This document shows, in pieces, positions 40,806 to 49,305 of a stretch of DNA of 64,000 nucleotides (position 1 is the stretch's first letter; each line of letters starts with the position of its first letter). The notes under the pieces are model-generated. The model had not been told where the DNA came from. It worked only from the letters and a program-made list of their open reading frames with translations, and ran no database searches. Source of the stretch: Dyadobacter sp. CY261 (GTDB taxonomy: Bacteria > Bacteroidota > Bacteroidia > Cytophagales > Spirosomataceae). A program made the position numbers and the translations under genes. The stretch is taken from positions 372,001 through 436,000 of the forward strand of contig NZ_JAKCPW010000004.1 of assembly GCF_021440085.1 (NCBI RefSeq), in the 5' to 3' direction.

Positions 40806-41690
40806 ATGTCTGAAAAAATAGCGTTTCTCGGACTCGGGAACCTTGGAACTCCTATCGCCGAAAGCCTGCTCGAAGCGGGTTATGAACTTGTAGTCTGGAA
40901 CAGGACCGCGTCCAAGGCCGAGCCATTAACCAAATTAGGCGCCACTGTCGTGGAAGATCCTATGGAAGCTATTACCACTGGCGGACTGGTGATTTCAGTC
41001 CTCGCCGACGACGCAGCAGTGGAAGAGCTATTCTCCATGGAATTGGTGGAAAAACTCGGGAAAGACGGCGTTCACATTTCCATGAGCACTATCTCCCCGG
41101 AAACTTCCCGCCAACTGGCCCAAATACACGACTGGTACGGCGCACATTACGTAGCCGCGCCCATATTCGCCCGGCCAGAAGCCGTTCGCGCGAAAGTCGG
41201 GAACATATGTCTTTCGGGTAACGCTGCCGCCAAAGAGCGGATCAAACCTATCGTCCAGAGTTTTGTAAAAGGTGTTTTTGATTTCGGAGAGGATCCCGGA
41301 GCAGCGAATGTGATCAAGCTCGCTGGTAACTTCATGATCGCATGCAGCCTCGAAATGATGGGCGAAGCATTTACAATGGCCGAAAAGAACGGCATTCCGC
41401 GCCAAAGCATTTACGAAATGCTAACTTCTACGCTATTTGCGGCACCTATTTTCCAGAACTACGGAAAGATTGTTGCCCAACATGCCTATGAGCCCGTCGC
41501 ATTTCGCTTCCCATTGGGTTTAAAAGACATCAACCTGACGCTCCAAACGGCTTCGAATGTAAATACGCCCATGCCTTTTGCAGATATTATCAAAAATCGC
41601 TTCATAGCCGGTCTCGCGAAAGGCCGCGAAAATCTCGACTGGGGCGCATTAGCGCTGGGCGCCTCGGACGATGCAGGGCTTAACCCTTGA
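40806..41690 (+). CDS. Beta-hydroxyacid dehydrogenase family NAD(P)-dependent oxidoreductase
   Basis: 294 aa. N-terminal Rossmann motif IAFLGLGNLGTPIAESLLEAG, the cofactor loop VVWNRTASKAEPL, and the C-terminal all-helical domain with the catalytic-Lys segment NVIKLAGNFMIACSLEMMGEA. The NRT segment after the second strand suggests NADP preference. A member of the HIBADH/6-phosphogluconate dehydrogenase-like group, with unknown substrate (3-hydroxyisobutyrate, tartronate semialdehyde or succinic semialdehyde are possibilities). It follows the carboxylase gene by 26 bases, so a shared catabolic pathway is plausible. Confidence 0.87.
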   Translation: MSEKIAFLGLGNLGTPIAESLLEAGYELVVWNRTASKAEPLTKLGATVVEDPMEAITTGGLVISVLADDAAVEELFSMELVEKLGKDGVHISMSTISPETSRQLAQIHDWYGAHYVAAPIFARPEAVRAKVGNICLSGNAAAKERIKPIVQSFVKGVFDFGEDPGAANVIKLAGNFMIACSLEMMGEAFTMAEKNGIPRQSIYEMLTSTLFAAPIFQNYGKIVAQHAYEPVAFRFPLGLKDINLTLQTASNVNTPMPFADIIKNRFIAGLAKGRENLDWGALALGASDDAGLNP

Positions 41691-41699
41691 AATAAAAAT

Positions 41700-41740
41700 G
41701 CCGATCCCGTACGCCCCTGACAAGAGCATAGGGGATCGGC
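41700..41740 (+). terminator. Hairpin 1 after the dehydrogenase gene
   Basis: GCCGATCCC (41700-41708) pairs with GGGATCGGC (41732-41740), a 9-base stem with a 23-base loop, starting 9 bases after the stop. Confidence 0.6.
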
Positions 41741-41749
41741 TACCTTCTC

Positions 41750-41779
41750 TGCAGTTGGTGCTGTGACCAACTGCATTTT
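41750..41779 (+). terminator. Hairpin 2, intrinsic terminator
   Basis: TGCAGTTGGT (41750-41759) pairs perfectly with ACCAACTGCA (41766-41775), a 6-base loop followed by TTTT. Confidence 0.75.
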
Positions 41780-41835
41780 GCCTGTTTTATAACATAACTA
41801 AAAGCCGCCGTTGGTGTTTCACCAGCAGAATTCGT

Positions 41836-41877
41836 ATTGCCGGCGAAAATACCGGCAATGGCTAACAATACCGGCAA
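41836..41877. repeat. ATTGCCGG/CCGGCAAT hairpin plus a third copy
   Basis: ATTGCCGG (41836-41843) and CCGGCAAT (41852-41859) form an 8-base inverted repeat. ATACCGGCAA occurs again at 41868-41877, 18 bases after its first copy. The elements lie 10 to 50 bases beyond the DUF4136 stop on the minus strand. Confidence 0.55.
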
Positions 41878-41886
41878 CGACTTAAC

Positions 41887-42462
41887 TTATCGGCCTACCT
41901 GCTCGCTATAACGTCGCGGGTCGTAACCTTTTGCAAATAGCGGGTATTGATCAAAAATGCGCCTTACTACGCTACGGTAATGGTTATTGGAACTTTCTAC
42001 TCCCTTAAATATACCGGAAGCGTAACCTCTCCAAACTACCTGGTCACTTTCGGCGTCGATGAGGGAAACAATCAGCGTACCCTTGTCAAGCGCGTATTTG
42101 ATCGGTTCGTAGCGGAAACCTTCGTTCTCGGTATCCACCCAGTTTTTGATCACCGGCTGCATATAACCCTGATAACGCAAGTTATCGTAGAAAATACCGT
42201 AATTAACAAGCAGCGTTGGCTTTTCGGCAGTGAGCTTGTAGCCCCTTACCTGCATCTGGCGGCGGATCGCTTCGTAAATTTCGGTGCAGAGGTTATTGGT
42301 ATCCCTCTCACATTCCAGAAACGTATAAGAAGAGTAGTCTTTAAAATTGGTTTCGTAGCTGTAATCATGCTCCACAAAAACTTTCCGGCCACTGGAGCAC
42401 CCTGCAATCACGACTACGAGCAGTAAAGCGGCATAAATAGTAATAGACCTCAGCATAAGCAT
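41887..42462 (-). CDS. DUF4136 lipoprotein
   Basis: 191 aa. Lipoprotein signal MLMLRSITIYAALLLVVVIA-G-C with Cys22; an in-frame ATG at codon 3 is an equal candidate start. DUF4136 features include the YSSYTFLECERDTNN region, LLVNYGIFYD, GTLIVSLIDAESDQVVWRGYA and VRRIFDQYP. Likely an outer-membrane-attached periplasmic protein of unknown role. Single gene. Confidence 0.87.
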   Translation of the reverse strand: MLMLRSITIYAALLLVVVIAGCSSGRKVFVEHDYSYETNFKDYSSYTFLECERDTNNLCTEIYEAIRRQMQVRGYKLTAEKPTLLVNYGIFYDNLRYQGYMQPVIKNWVDTENEGFRYEPIKYALDKGTLIVSLIDAESDQVVWRGYASGIFKGVESSNNHYRSVVRRIFDQYPLFAKGYDPRRYSEQVGR

Positions 42463-42554
42463 TTTAATTTGTCAGGTTGTGAATTAAAATATATCAAGAA
42501 TGTATTTCGAATACTCTTCCTACACTACCAATAGCTTATGCCGAACCTATAAAT

Positions 42555-43589
42555 CTATCCCAAATAATAAGCTATTGATCTGCGCATTTCGGCTGCCGTT
42601 ACTACGATGTCAAAGGCACATTGCCCGGCCCCTTTTAGCAATGAAAATCTAATTTCCTTCCCTTTGTTCTTCTTATCCTGCCGCGTCAGCGCAATGATCT
42701 TCTCCACATCCTCCGGCTTGATTTTTACCTTACCATATGTCGCGAACAAAAATTCTTCAATATCCGTCAGCGTTTGCTGGTCGATCATTTTCCGCTCGAA
42801 CGACAGGTACGCTTCCATAATCATCCCCACTGCGATCGCTTCCCCGTGGAAAAGCCGCTGGTTGGCCGACTTATTCAAAAAGTACGTTTCGACCGCGTGC
42901 CCGAGCGTATGTCCAAAGTTCAATATCTTCCGCAAGCCCTTCTCTGTCGGATCCTGATCCACCACCTGTTGCTTGATCTTCACCGAATGCGCGATCAAGT
43001 CGGCCCAGTTTTGTTTTTCAAAATCCTTCGCACGGATTTCCTCCCATTTGGAACCATCCGCGATCAGGCAATGCTTGATGATCTCCGCAAATCCCGATCG
43101 TATTTCTCGCTCCGGCAATGTTTTCAAGAACACCGGATCGATGAGCACACTTTTCGGGATATTGAAAACACCAAGGTGATTTTTGAAACCTTGAAAATCG
43201 ATCCCCAATTTTCCTCCGACACTCGCGTCGACCTGCGAAAGCAAAGTCGTCGGCACTTGAATAAAATCTATTCCACGCTTGTACACCGCGGCGCAAAAAC
43301 CACCCATGTCGCCGATCACTCCGCCGCCCACATTGATCACCAATGCGTGCCGATCGAGTTCTTCCTTTGTCATGGCTTCCCAGATTTTTTCGCACGTCGC
43401 CAATGTCTTATGCGCCTCACCGGCTGGAACGGTCACGACACTATGTTTGGGCAAAACCGCCTTCAAAATAGGGTAACAATGCCTTTTGGTATTGTTATCG
43501 GCTATTACTACAAGTTTTGAATACTGTGATAAGCTCAAAAAATCCGGTAAGCTTTCGCCTATCGGTGCAATTACAACTGACTGATTCAT
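42555..43589 (-). CDS. aroB: 3-dehydroquinate synthase
   Basis: Second step of the shikimate pathway, NAD-dependent conversion of DAHP to 3-dehydroquinate. 344 aa. NVGGGVIGDMGGFCAAVYKRG with the NAD/metal site, FIQVPTTLLSQVDASVGGKLGID, and the zinc-binding FGHTLGHAVE and LFHGEAIAVGM segments. Typical length. It is not near other aro genes. The 279-base gap on its 5' side holds no other recognisable gene. Confidence 0.97.
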   Translation of the reverse strand: MNQSVVIAPIGESLPDFLSLSQYSKLVVIADNNTKRHCYPILKAVLPKHSVVTVPAGEAHKTLATCEKIWEAMTKEELDRHALVINVGGGVIGDMGGFCAAVYKRGIDFIQVPTTLLSQVDASVGGKLGIDFQGFKNHLGVFNIPKSVLIDPVFLKTLPEREIRSGFAEIIKHCLIADGSKWEEIRAKDFEKQNWADLIAHSVKIKQQVVDQDPTEKGLRKILNFGHTLGHAVETYFLNKSANQRLFHGEAIAVGMIMEAYLSFERKMIDQQTLTDIEEFLFATYGKVKIKPEDVEKIIALTRQDKKNKGKEIRFSLLKGAGQCAFDIVVTAAEMRRSIAYYLG

Positions 43590-43868
43590 TCTAAACTATC
43601 ATTGAGACGGGCTCATCACACATACGATGAGTGCAACCAAATGGATGCGTTGATTTCCAGCTTTTTAAAATAAAATTTTGGAAAACCATTTTAAATATAG
43701 CAATTATTATGCTTATCAAATAAACATTTACTTTTTGTATTCCGAGAAATTTTTCCACAGGTCGCATTTGCAGTTCAAACGTCGGTGCCACGGCTCGTTT
43801 GCTATTTATTTCGTAAAATTGCCGATTCTTAACGATTATCCACCTTTATCTTCATACAATCTCAACAA

Positions 43869-44924
43869 ATGAGTGCTCCGCTGATCTCTGGAATTCAACA
43901 GGTAGGAATTGGTTGCCAAAACGTGCCCGAAACCTGGAAGTGGTACCGGCAGGTGCTGGGTTTCGACGTGCCCGTGTTTGATGAAAAAGCGGAAGCTCCA
44001 CTCATGACACCCTACACCGGAGGCAAGGTACATTCACGTCAAGCGGCCCTGGCGATCAACATGGCTGGCGGCGGCGGACTGGAAATCTGGTCATTTACCA
44101 GCCGAACATCACAACCTGCGAATTTCAAAGTTGAAATCGGCGATCTGGGCATTAATGCGATTCGTTTCAAAGCTCCCGACGTAACAAAGGCGCACCAATG
44201 GGTCAAAAGCTATTCCAGAGAAGCAACCGGCCCGCTCGTGAAGCTGCCCGAGGGCGAAGGTTTCTGGGGAACTGACCCTTACGGCAATACTTTCCAGATC
44301 ACCGGCGACGAAAGCTGGTTCCAGACTAAAGGTAAAACAGTGGGCGGTGTGGCAGGCGTCGTAATTGGTGTTTCAGACATCGATAAATCAGTGGTTTTTT
44401 ACCAAAACCTACTGCAACCGCTGGAAGTAGTTTATGACAAAACCGGTGTTTTCGAAGATCTGCCAACTTCCATTCCCGGTCAACGCTTCCGCAGGATGCT
44501 GTTGCGCAAGAAATTCACGCCCGACGGCGCATTCAGCCGCCTCCTCGGCAACGTCCAGATCGAGCTTGTGCAAGCACTTGACCGCACGCCTAAAAAGATA
44601 TTCGAAAACCGCTATTGGGGCGACTGTGGCTACATCCACCTGTGTTTTGATACATTGGATATGGACACTTTGAAAAATAAACTCCAGGCACAAGGCTACC
44701 CATTCACGATCGACAGCGAAAGCTCCTTCGGAATGGAAAATGCCGCAGGCCGTTTCGCCTACCTCGAAGACCCCGACGGGACTTTGATCGAACTTGTGGA
44801 AACCCACAAAGTGCCTATTCTAAAAAAGCTCGGGTGGTTTATGGATTTGCAAAAACGCGGACTTCGCAAGCCATTGCCAAACTGGATGTTAAAGGCAATG
44901 GGATTAAATAAGGTGAAAGATTGA
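43869..44924 (+). CDS. VOC-superfamily protein with two glyoxalase/dioxygenase-like domains
   Basis: 351 aa. Two vicinal-oxygen-chelate modules: about 5-150 (IQQVGIGCQNVPETWKWYRQV, FWGTDPYGNTFQI) and about 158-320 (VIGVSDIDKSVVFYQNLL, GYIHLCFDTLDMDTLKNKL, AYLEDPDGTLIELVETHKVP). The second domain retains an apparent His...Glu metal ligand pattern (YIHLCF and LIELVE); the first looks degenerate. Similar two-domain proteins are extradiol dioxygenases or 4-hydroxyphenylpyruvate-type enzymes, but no specific function is supported. Convergent with the acyltransferase gene with one base between. Confidence 0.82.
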   Translation: MSAPLISGIQQVGIGCQNVPETWKWYRQVLGFDVPVFDEKAEAPLMTPYTGGKVHSRQAALAINMAGGGGLEIWSFTSRTSQPANFKVEIGDLGINAIRFKAPDVTKAHQWVKSYSREATGPLVKLPEGEGFWGTDPYGNTFQITGDESWFQTKGKTVGGVAGVVIGVSDIDKSVVFYQNLLQPLEVVYDKTGVFEDLPTSIPGQRFRRMLLRKKFTPDGAFSRLLGNVQIELVQALDRTPKKIFENRYWGDCGYIHLCFDTLDMDTLKNKLQAQGYPFTIDSESSFGMENAAGRFAYLEDPDGTLIELVETHKVPILKKLGWFMDLQKRGLRKPLPNWMLKAMGLNKVKD

Positions 44925-44925
44925 G

Positions 44926-45930
44926 TTAATACTTACTCCCCACCCAGGCCAGCAATGGTAAACCAACAAACAACCCCAATCCAGCTTCCCATCCCGCGAA
45001 TGCGGCTACAATGATCGAAAGCAGGCCAACGATCACGGGGTACAGGTATATGAGCATACCAAACAGGACGGAATCATAAAAGACTGACCTGGCGGTAAGC
45101 TTGGCTGCTTTTTTATGAAAGAAAGAATATAATGGCAAATGAATGATACGCCCGATCCAACCTATTGCCCCGAGCAATGGGTTGGATTTCTTTTTGGAAG
45201 CAGCGCATTTATCGAAAAAATCGTTCAGCTGCAGGTCGCGTTCGGCTTGGGGCGCGTCGGCAGGAATGGTGAGGATTTCCGCATTCATTCTACGGTCCAG
45301 AGTCTCGTTGAATTCCCGGAGCCATTTTTCGTATTCCTGCGGGCTGGTTTGAATGTCTTCCGCAGCAATAGCTTCCCCGAAATTCAGTGTAACGCGCTTG
45401 CCGGGGCCACGGAAGTGTTCGTAATTTAATCCGGTCGGGATCACTTTCATGCTTTGCAGCGCATCGTCGCCATACCAGATTTTATAGGCCATCCGTGCCG
45501 TTCCTTTCCCGAGCGGGCGAAGACGCCATTCATTTACACAAATACCCTCAGAAAACACGACTACCGCATCGCCCTGTTTCAACGCATCGTGGCTTTCCTC
45601 CGCCGTAACATCATGGTTTTTAACATATTGCCTCCCCTCCGAACCACGAAAAACCGGGATCAGATTGATCTGTCGCAGCCAGAACGCCGCCGTTTTTTTA
45701 CGAAACACATCTCCCCGCGTGAGTGTATGAATGGGCTGTTCGAGCACGGAACCGATCACGAGGGCGTCGAAAAACGAATCGGGGTGATTAGAGGCGATCA
45801 GCAATGGCGCACCTTTGGGCAACTTATCGAAATTGGTGACGCAAAGCTTTCTCAGATAAATAGGCAGCGCCAGACGGATCAGAAAACGCGAGAAATAGTA
45901 AAACAAAATATCAAAAGTAAGTTTTCGCAA
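44926..45930 (-). CDS. Glycerol-3-phosphate acyltransferase-like (PlsC superfamily) membrane protein
   Basis: About 334 aa. PlsC-type acyltransferase motifs: ASNHPDSFFDALVIG (the HxxxxD variant), NLIPVFRGSEG (motif II) and VVFSEGICVNEWRL (motif III). Two C-terminal membrane helices occupy about the last 60 residues. Probably acylates lysophosphatidate or a related lipid at the inner membrane. No ATG fits the N-terminus. TTG 45928-45930 (encoding RKLTFDILFYYF next) is my choice, but a TACTTTTG promoter-like element lies downstream of it at 45912-45919, so TTG 45904-45906 is an alternative. Confidence 0.82.
   Translation of the reverse strand: MRKLTFDILFYYFSRFLIRLALPIYLRKLCVTNFDKLPKGAPLLIASNHPDSFFDALVIGSVLEQPIHTLTRGDVFRKKTAAFWLRQINLIPVFRGSEGRQYVKNHDVTAEESHDALKQGDAVVVFSEGICVNEWRLRPLGKGTARMAYKIWYGDDALQSMKVIPTGLNYEHFRGPGKRVTLNFGEAIAAEDIQTSPQEYEKWLREFNETLDRRMNAEILTIPADAPQAERDLQLNDFFDKCAASKKKSNPLLGAIGWIGRIIHLPLYSFFHKKAAKLTARSVFYDSVLFGMLIYLYPVIVGLLSIIVAAFAGWEAGLGLFVGLPLLAWVGSKY
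45912..45919 (-). promoter_or_regulatory. Promoter-like TACTTTTG in the acyltransferase 5' region
   Basis: Minus-strand TAnnTTTG match between two candidate TTG starts of the acyltransferase gene. If it is functional, the upstream TTG cannot be the start. Confidence 0.35.
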
Positions 45931-45995
45931 AATTATGGGATTAATTTTTTTATTCAATCCCTGTGCCCGGGCTATTCTGCTCCGCCTAGTTTGGC

Positions 45996-46003
45996 TACCT
46001 TTG
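45996..46003 (+). promoter_or_regulatory. Candidate -7 element for the kinase-like gene
   Basis: TACCTTTG, 63 bases upstream of ATG 46067. Confidence 0.45.
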
Positions 46004-46066
46004 GTGCCATTAATGAACTCTCCGGAGCGTTGTATCGACATTGTAAAGCCTAATGCGAGAACAGGA

Positions 46067-47107
46067 ATGCGTTTAAAAGATTATCCCCAAATTATCCGGA
46101 AAGCCTGGGAAGGATTTGATAATTCTATCGGGGTCAAGTTTGTAGAAGATATCAGTGCCAAGGTTTCTACGAATCACGTGTTCAGGGTGACGCTGGATAA
46201 CGACGACAAGGTGGTGGCGAAACTTTCCTATTTTGGAAAATACGAACACTTCAAGGAAGATCACCGGATCATCCAGGCTCTTTCCAACAACATGCTCTAT
46301 CCCTTTGAGAATGTCCTTGCGAAATCATTGGTGAAGAACAATCAGGTTTACACTTATCGTTATCAGGAGGATTTTGTGGACACCTGGGTCGTGTTTTATA
46401 ACCCTATCCGCGCCATGAACCGTATGCCGCGCCGGCTGGAAGAAGACCATATCCGCAAGCTGGGTACCGAAACGGCCAAATTTCATCAAGCGTGTTTCCG
46501 GGCAAGCAAATCCATTCCAAAGTCATCCAAAAACCTGAGGACCGACATCCAGCATTTACTCGATATCCTGGAAACCGACACCGGCCAGTACGAGCATCGC
46601 GGGTATATCAATATCCTCAAAAAGCAATGCGATATTTTCATGAAAAATATCCAGCGCCTGAATGTCAGTTCATTCGACCTTATGCCCGTTTTTGTCGACT
46701 GGAATATCGGGAATTTCTCGGTTACCGATGATATGAAGCTGTTTTCCCGCTGGGATTACGACTGGTTTCGCGTGTCGTCGCGGGTGATGGACTTCTATTT
46801 TTTCAGTCGCGTTTGTTCCAACGTCGGGGACCGCACGGTGTTCAGTTACCTCATTAGTCCCTTGATGGAAGAGCGCTTTATGATTTTCTTGCAGGAATAT
46901 CATAAGGTATACCCGCTGACCGAGAATGAGGTGCGTTTTATGAAGGAGGCCTACCGCTTTTTTATTTTGAATTATGTGATCAAATATGGTAAATACTTCT
47001 TCCACCGCTCGTACTGCACCAAGTTGCAGCGGGAAGCATACGAGCTGTATTTCCCGTCGATTGACGGTTTCGATGCAGAAAAGATCCTGCGCACACTGAA
47101 AATCTAG
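46067..47107 (+). CDS. APH-like small-molecule kinase (phosphotransferase family)
   Basis: 346 aa from MRLKDYPQIIRKAWEGFDNS. Protein-kinase-like fold: VFRVTLDNDDKVVAKLSYFG (ATP-anchoring Lys), catalytic loop VFVDWNIGNFSV and metal site FSRWDYDWFRVSSRVMDFY. It resembles aminoglycoside/choline-kinase-type phosphotransferases; the substrate is unknown. An in-frame ATG at 46013 would be too close to the -7 element at 45996-46003, so 46067 is preferred. A HAD phosphatase follows after 37 bases on the same strand. Confidence 0.78.
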   Translation: MRLKDYPQIIRKAWEGFDNSIGVKFVEDISAKVSTNHVFRVTLDNDDKVVAKLSYFGKYEHFKEDHRIIQALSNNMLYPFENVLAKSLVKNNQVYTYRYQEDFVDTWVVFYNPIRAMNRMPRRLEEDHIRKLGTETAKFHQACFRASKSIPKSSKNLRTDIQHLLDILETDTGQYEHRGYINILKKQCDIFMKNIQRLNVSSFDLMPVFVDWNIGNFSVTDDMKLFSRWDYDWFRVSSRVMDFYFFSRVCSNVGDRTVFSYLISPLMEERFMIFLQEYHKVYPLTENEVRFMKEAYRFFILNYVIKYGKYFFHRSYCTKLQREAYELYFPSIDGFDAEKILRTLKI

Positions 47108-47144
47108 CACACCCTCTTAAAACTTACTCCAAGACACCAACTGT

Positions 47145-47993
47145 ATGATCCTTGATAATTTTAAATCGGTCATTTCAAAGTACGATGTGATTTTCTTTGA
47201 TGCATTCGGCGTGCTTAAAACATATAACGGGCTGATCCCCGGCATTGAAAACACATTTGCCTACCTGCGCGATCATAATAAGGATTTCTACGTCGTGACC
47301 AACGACGCATCGCGCAGTCCCGAGCAGCTGGCACAAAGCTATATAAACCTGGGCATCGACGACGTTACACCCGATCGGATCATTTCATCGGGTATGCTGG
47401 CGCGGGAATATCTGGACCTGAAAGTGAGAAAGGGAACAGTAGCCTACCTTGGCACGGAAAATTCGGCACATTACATTGCCACATCCGATATCCAGACGCT
47501 TTCCATCGGGCAGCTCGACCTCAATGATGTGCAGGATATTAATGCATTGGTATTTCTGGACGACGAAGGTTTCGACTGGAACACAGATCTGACAAGAACC
47601 CTCAATTTGCTCCGAAAACGCAATATTCCCGTTATCGTGGCCAATACCGACAAAACCTATCCAGCTTCCAAAAGCCGCCTGTCTATTGCGATCGGCGCAT
47701 TGGCAAAAATGATCGAGGATACCATCGGCCGGCAGTTTATCCGCTTCGGAAAGCCGGACCCTCAGATGTTTATTTTTGCTTATCAACACATTAAAAACTA
47801 TCCTAATGTGAGCAAAAAGGACATTTTAATGGTAGGTGATACCCTGCATACCGATATCCTGGGCGGCAATAAGTTCGGCCTCGACACCGCGCTTGTGCTC
47901 ACGGGTAACACACAGGCCGAAGACGCCGAAGTCCGCATCCGCGCCACGGGCATTATCCCTACCTATATCTGCGTGTCGGCAGTGGTTGAATAA
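47145..47993 (+). CDS. HAD-IIA family sugar/nucleotide phosphatase
   Basis: 282 aa. Nucleophile motif VIFFDAFGVLKTYNG (DxFGV, as in NagD-like HAD-IIA enzymes), motif II VVTNDASRSPEQLA, a C2a cap (about 70-200) and motif IV ILMVGDTLHTDILGGNKFGLDT. Probably a cytosolic phosphatase acting on a small phosphorylated metabolite. Downstream of the APH-like kinase by 37 bases and likely co-transcribed. A terminator follows. Confidence 0.85.
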   Translation: MILDNFKSVISKYDVIFFDAFGVLKTYNGLIPGIENTFAYLRDHNKDFYVVTNDASRSPEQLAQSYINLGIDDVTPDRIISSGMLAREYLDLKVRKGTVAYLGTENSAHYIATSDIQTLSIGQLDLNDVQDINALVFLDDEGFDWNTDLTRTLNLLRKRNIPVIVANTDKTYPASKSRLSIAIGALAKMIEDTIGRQFIRFGKPDPQMFIFAYQHIKNYPNVSKKDILMVGDTLHTDILGGNKFGLDTALVLTGNTQAEDAEVRIRATGIIPTYICVSAVVE

Positions 47994-48022
47994 ATCAAAA
48001 CTGTCGCCTGCACATTTCCCTG

Positions 48023-48050
48023 TCCGCGCCGATGTTCGGTGCGGATTTTT
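48023..48050 (+). terminator. Intrinsic terminator after the HAD-IIA gene
   Basis: TCCGCGCCGA (48023-48032) pairs with TCGGTGCGGA (48036-48045), a 10-base stem with one G-U pair and a 3-base loop, followed by TTTTT. Confidence 0.85.
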
Positions 48051-48173
48051 CTACCGGGGCAGCCCGTGCAGAATTTCACGGAATGCACTTTTGCCGACCC
48101 GGTTACAGACATATCCATGGATCTCAGGACATTATTCAAGTAATGTAAATTGATTACAAAAGAGGCTTGAACA

Positions 48174-49172
48174 TTATTTGACAGGCATAGTAACGTAATA
48201 CTCCCTAAACCGCTGATCCTCCTGCTGTGCCTCGACGGCTTTACCAAGCTTTCTGAGCAACACTGCGCGGTTTTGATGGCATTGTCCGGCTACGGGGGAA
48301 TCGGGGAAGGAGCGGGCCGAGCGTGTGAAAAGTTCGTAGGACTCCCGCAGCAATGCGGTATCCTTTTTGGTCACAAATACATTTCCTTCTTCAAAATCCT
48401 GCCGCCAGCGCCTGGCAGTGGGCGTCATACGCTCGGCTTCCTGGAAAACCTTGAATGCAGGGATAACCGGTACTTCTGAATTCTTTGCTGCGATCGGGGC
48501 TACTGGCTTTGCAAAAAATGCGATAATGGCCTCCGTGTAGGCGACAGCTTCCTGGCGGTTGTGTTCAGGCTGCTTCAAACGTTGCTCTTCGGAGGGATTC
48601 GTAAAAAAGGAAGCTTCTGCCAAAACCGCCGGTATGCCGTAGGTATTGCGCAAAACAGAAGCACCTGCGTCGGCAAAAATCGTAAAATCCGACACCAGCG
48701 AAACGGGCGTATGGGGTTTGTGTAAATGTTTGAGCAGCTGCGCAGCGAGTTCTTTGCCAAAATCCACACTCGCTACATTTTCAGACATGTTTCCATGAAA
48801 GTAAATAATCGGGAAGTTTACCGACGAGTCGGCGGTTGCATTGTGATGAATGGAAACAAAAAGATTGGCCTTGCGGTCGTTCGCCAGTTTGGCGCGGTCG
48901 GGCAGCGGTACCTGCTGATCTTCAATGCGCGTCATAAGCACTTTCGCGCCTTTCCTTTCCAGCATTTTTTGTAATAATAACCCCACTCGAAGGTTGATCC
49001 ATTCCTCCCGCTCCCCACCAGGCCCGACGCGGTAACTGTCGGTAGCTGCCGTGCCGCCATGGCCGGGATCGATGCAAATGGTTTTGCCTTTCAAAGGCTT
49101 TCGTCGTGACTGTGCAACTACAACAGACGTAATGCCTGCGAGCAATACAAGGGTTAGGAGAATACGGTTCAT
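48174..49172 (-). CDS. N-acetylmuramoyl-L-alanine amidase with C-terminal helical repeat region
   Basis: 332 aa. Signal peptide MNRILLTLVLLAGITSVVVA. Amidase_3-like domain: TICIDPGHGGTAATDSYR (zinc His), NLFVSIHHNATADSSVNF (second His) and AVLAEASFFTNPSEEQRL with the catalytic Glu. The C-terminal ~100 residues are helical and TPR-like (LLRESYELFTRSARSFPDSP, NRAVLLRKLGKAVEAQQ). The zinc motif has GHGG-TAATD rather than GHGGxDPG. Second amidase of the window; role in wall remodelling. Confidence 0.88.
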   Translation of the reverse strand: MNRILLTLVLLAGITSVVVAQSRRKPLKGKTICIDPGHGGTAATDSYRVGPGGEREEWINLRVGLLLQKMLERKGAKVLMTRIEDQQVPLPDRAKLANDRKANLFVSIHHNATADSSVNFPIIYFHGNMSENVASVDFGKELAAQLLKHLHKPHTPVSLVSDFTIFADAGASVLRNTYGIPAVLAEASFFTNPSEEQRLKQPEHNRQEAVAYTEAIIAFFAKPVAPIAAKNSEVPVIPAFKVFQEAERMTPTARRWRQDFEEGNVFVTKKDTALLRESYELFTRSARSFPDSPVAGQCHQNRAVLLRKLGKAVEAQQEDQRFREYYVTMPVK

Positions 49173-49263
49173 GCGGATTATTATAATAGGTTCATAAATT
49201 AGGAATGATCAGGCGGTTGCGCAAGCCTTCCAGCCGGTTTCCCGGGTTTATCCATTTTCGTGC

Positions 49264-49271
49264 TATTTTTG
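49264..49271 (+). promoter_or_regulatory. Candidate comM -7 promoter element
   Basis: TATTTTTG, 34 bases upstream of ATG 49306. Confidence 0.5.
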
Positions 49272-49305
49272 TCTAAAAATTTCACTTACTCAAAGCACAC
49301 ACTTT

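Noticed and set aside
42774-43520. A 248-codon open frame antisense to aroB
   Set aside because: aroB is clearly coding on the minus strand; the antisense translation has no recognisable domain and a composition typical of shadow frames.
43590-43868. Possible gene in the aroB-VOC gap
   Set aside because: The open frames are short, lack family features and the region is AT-rich; it is treated as a divergent intergenic region.
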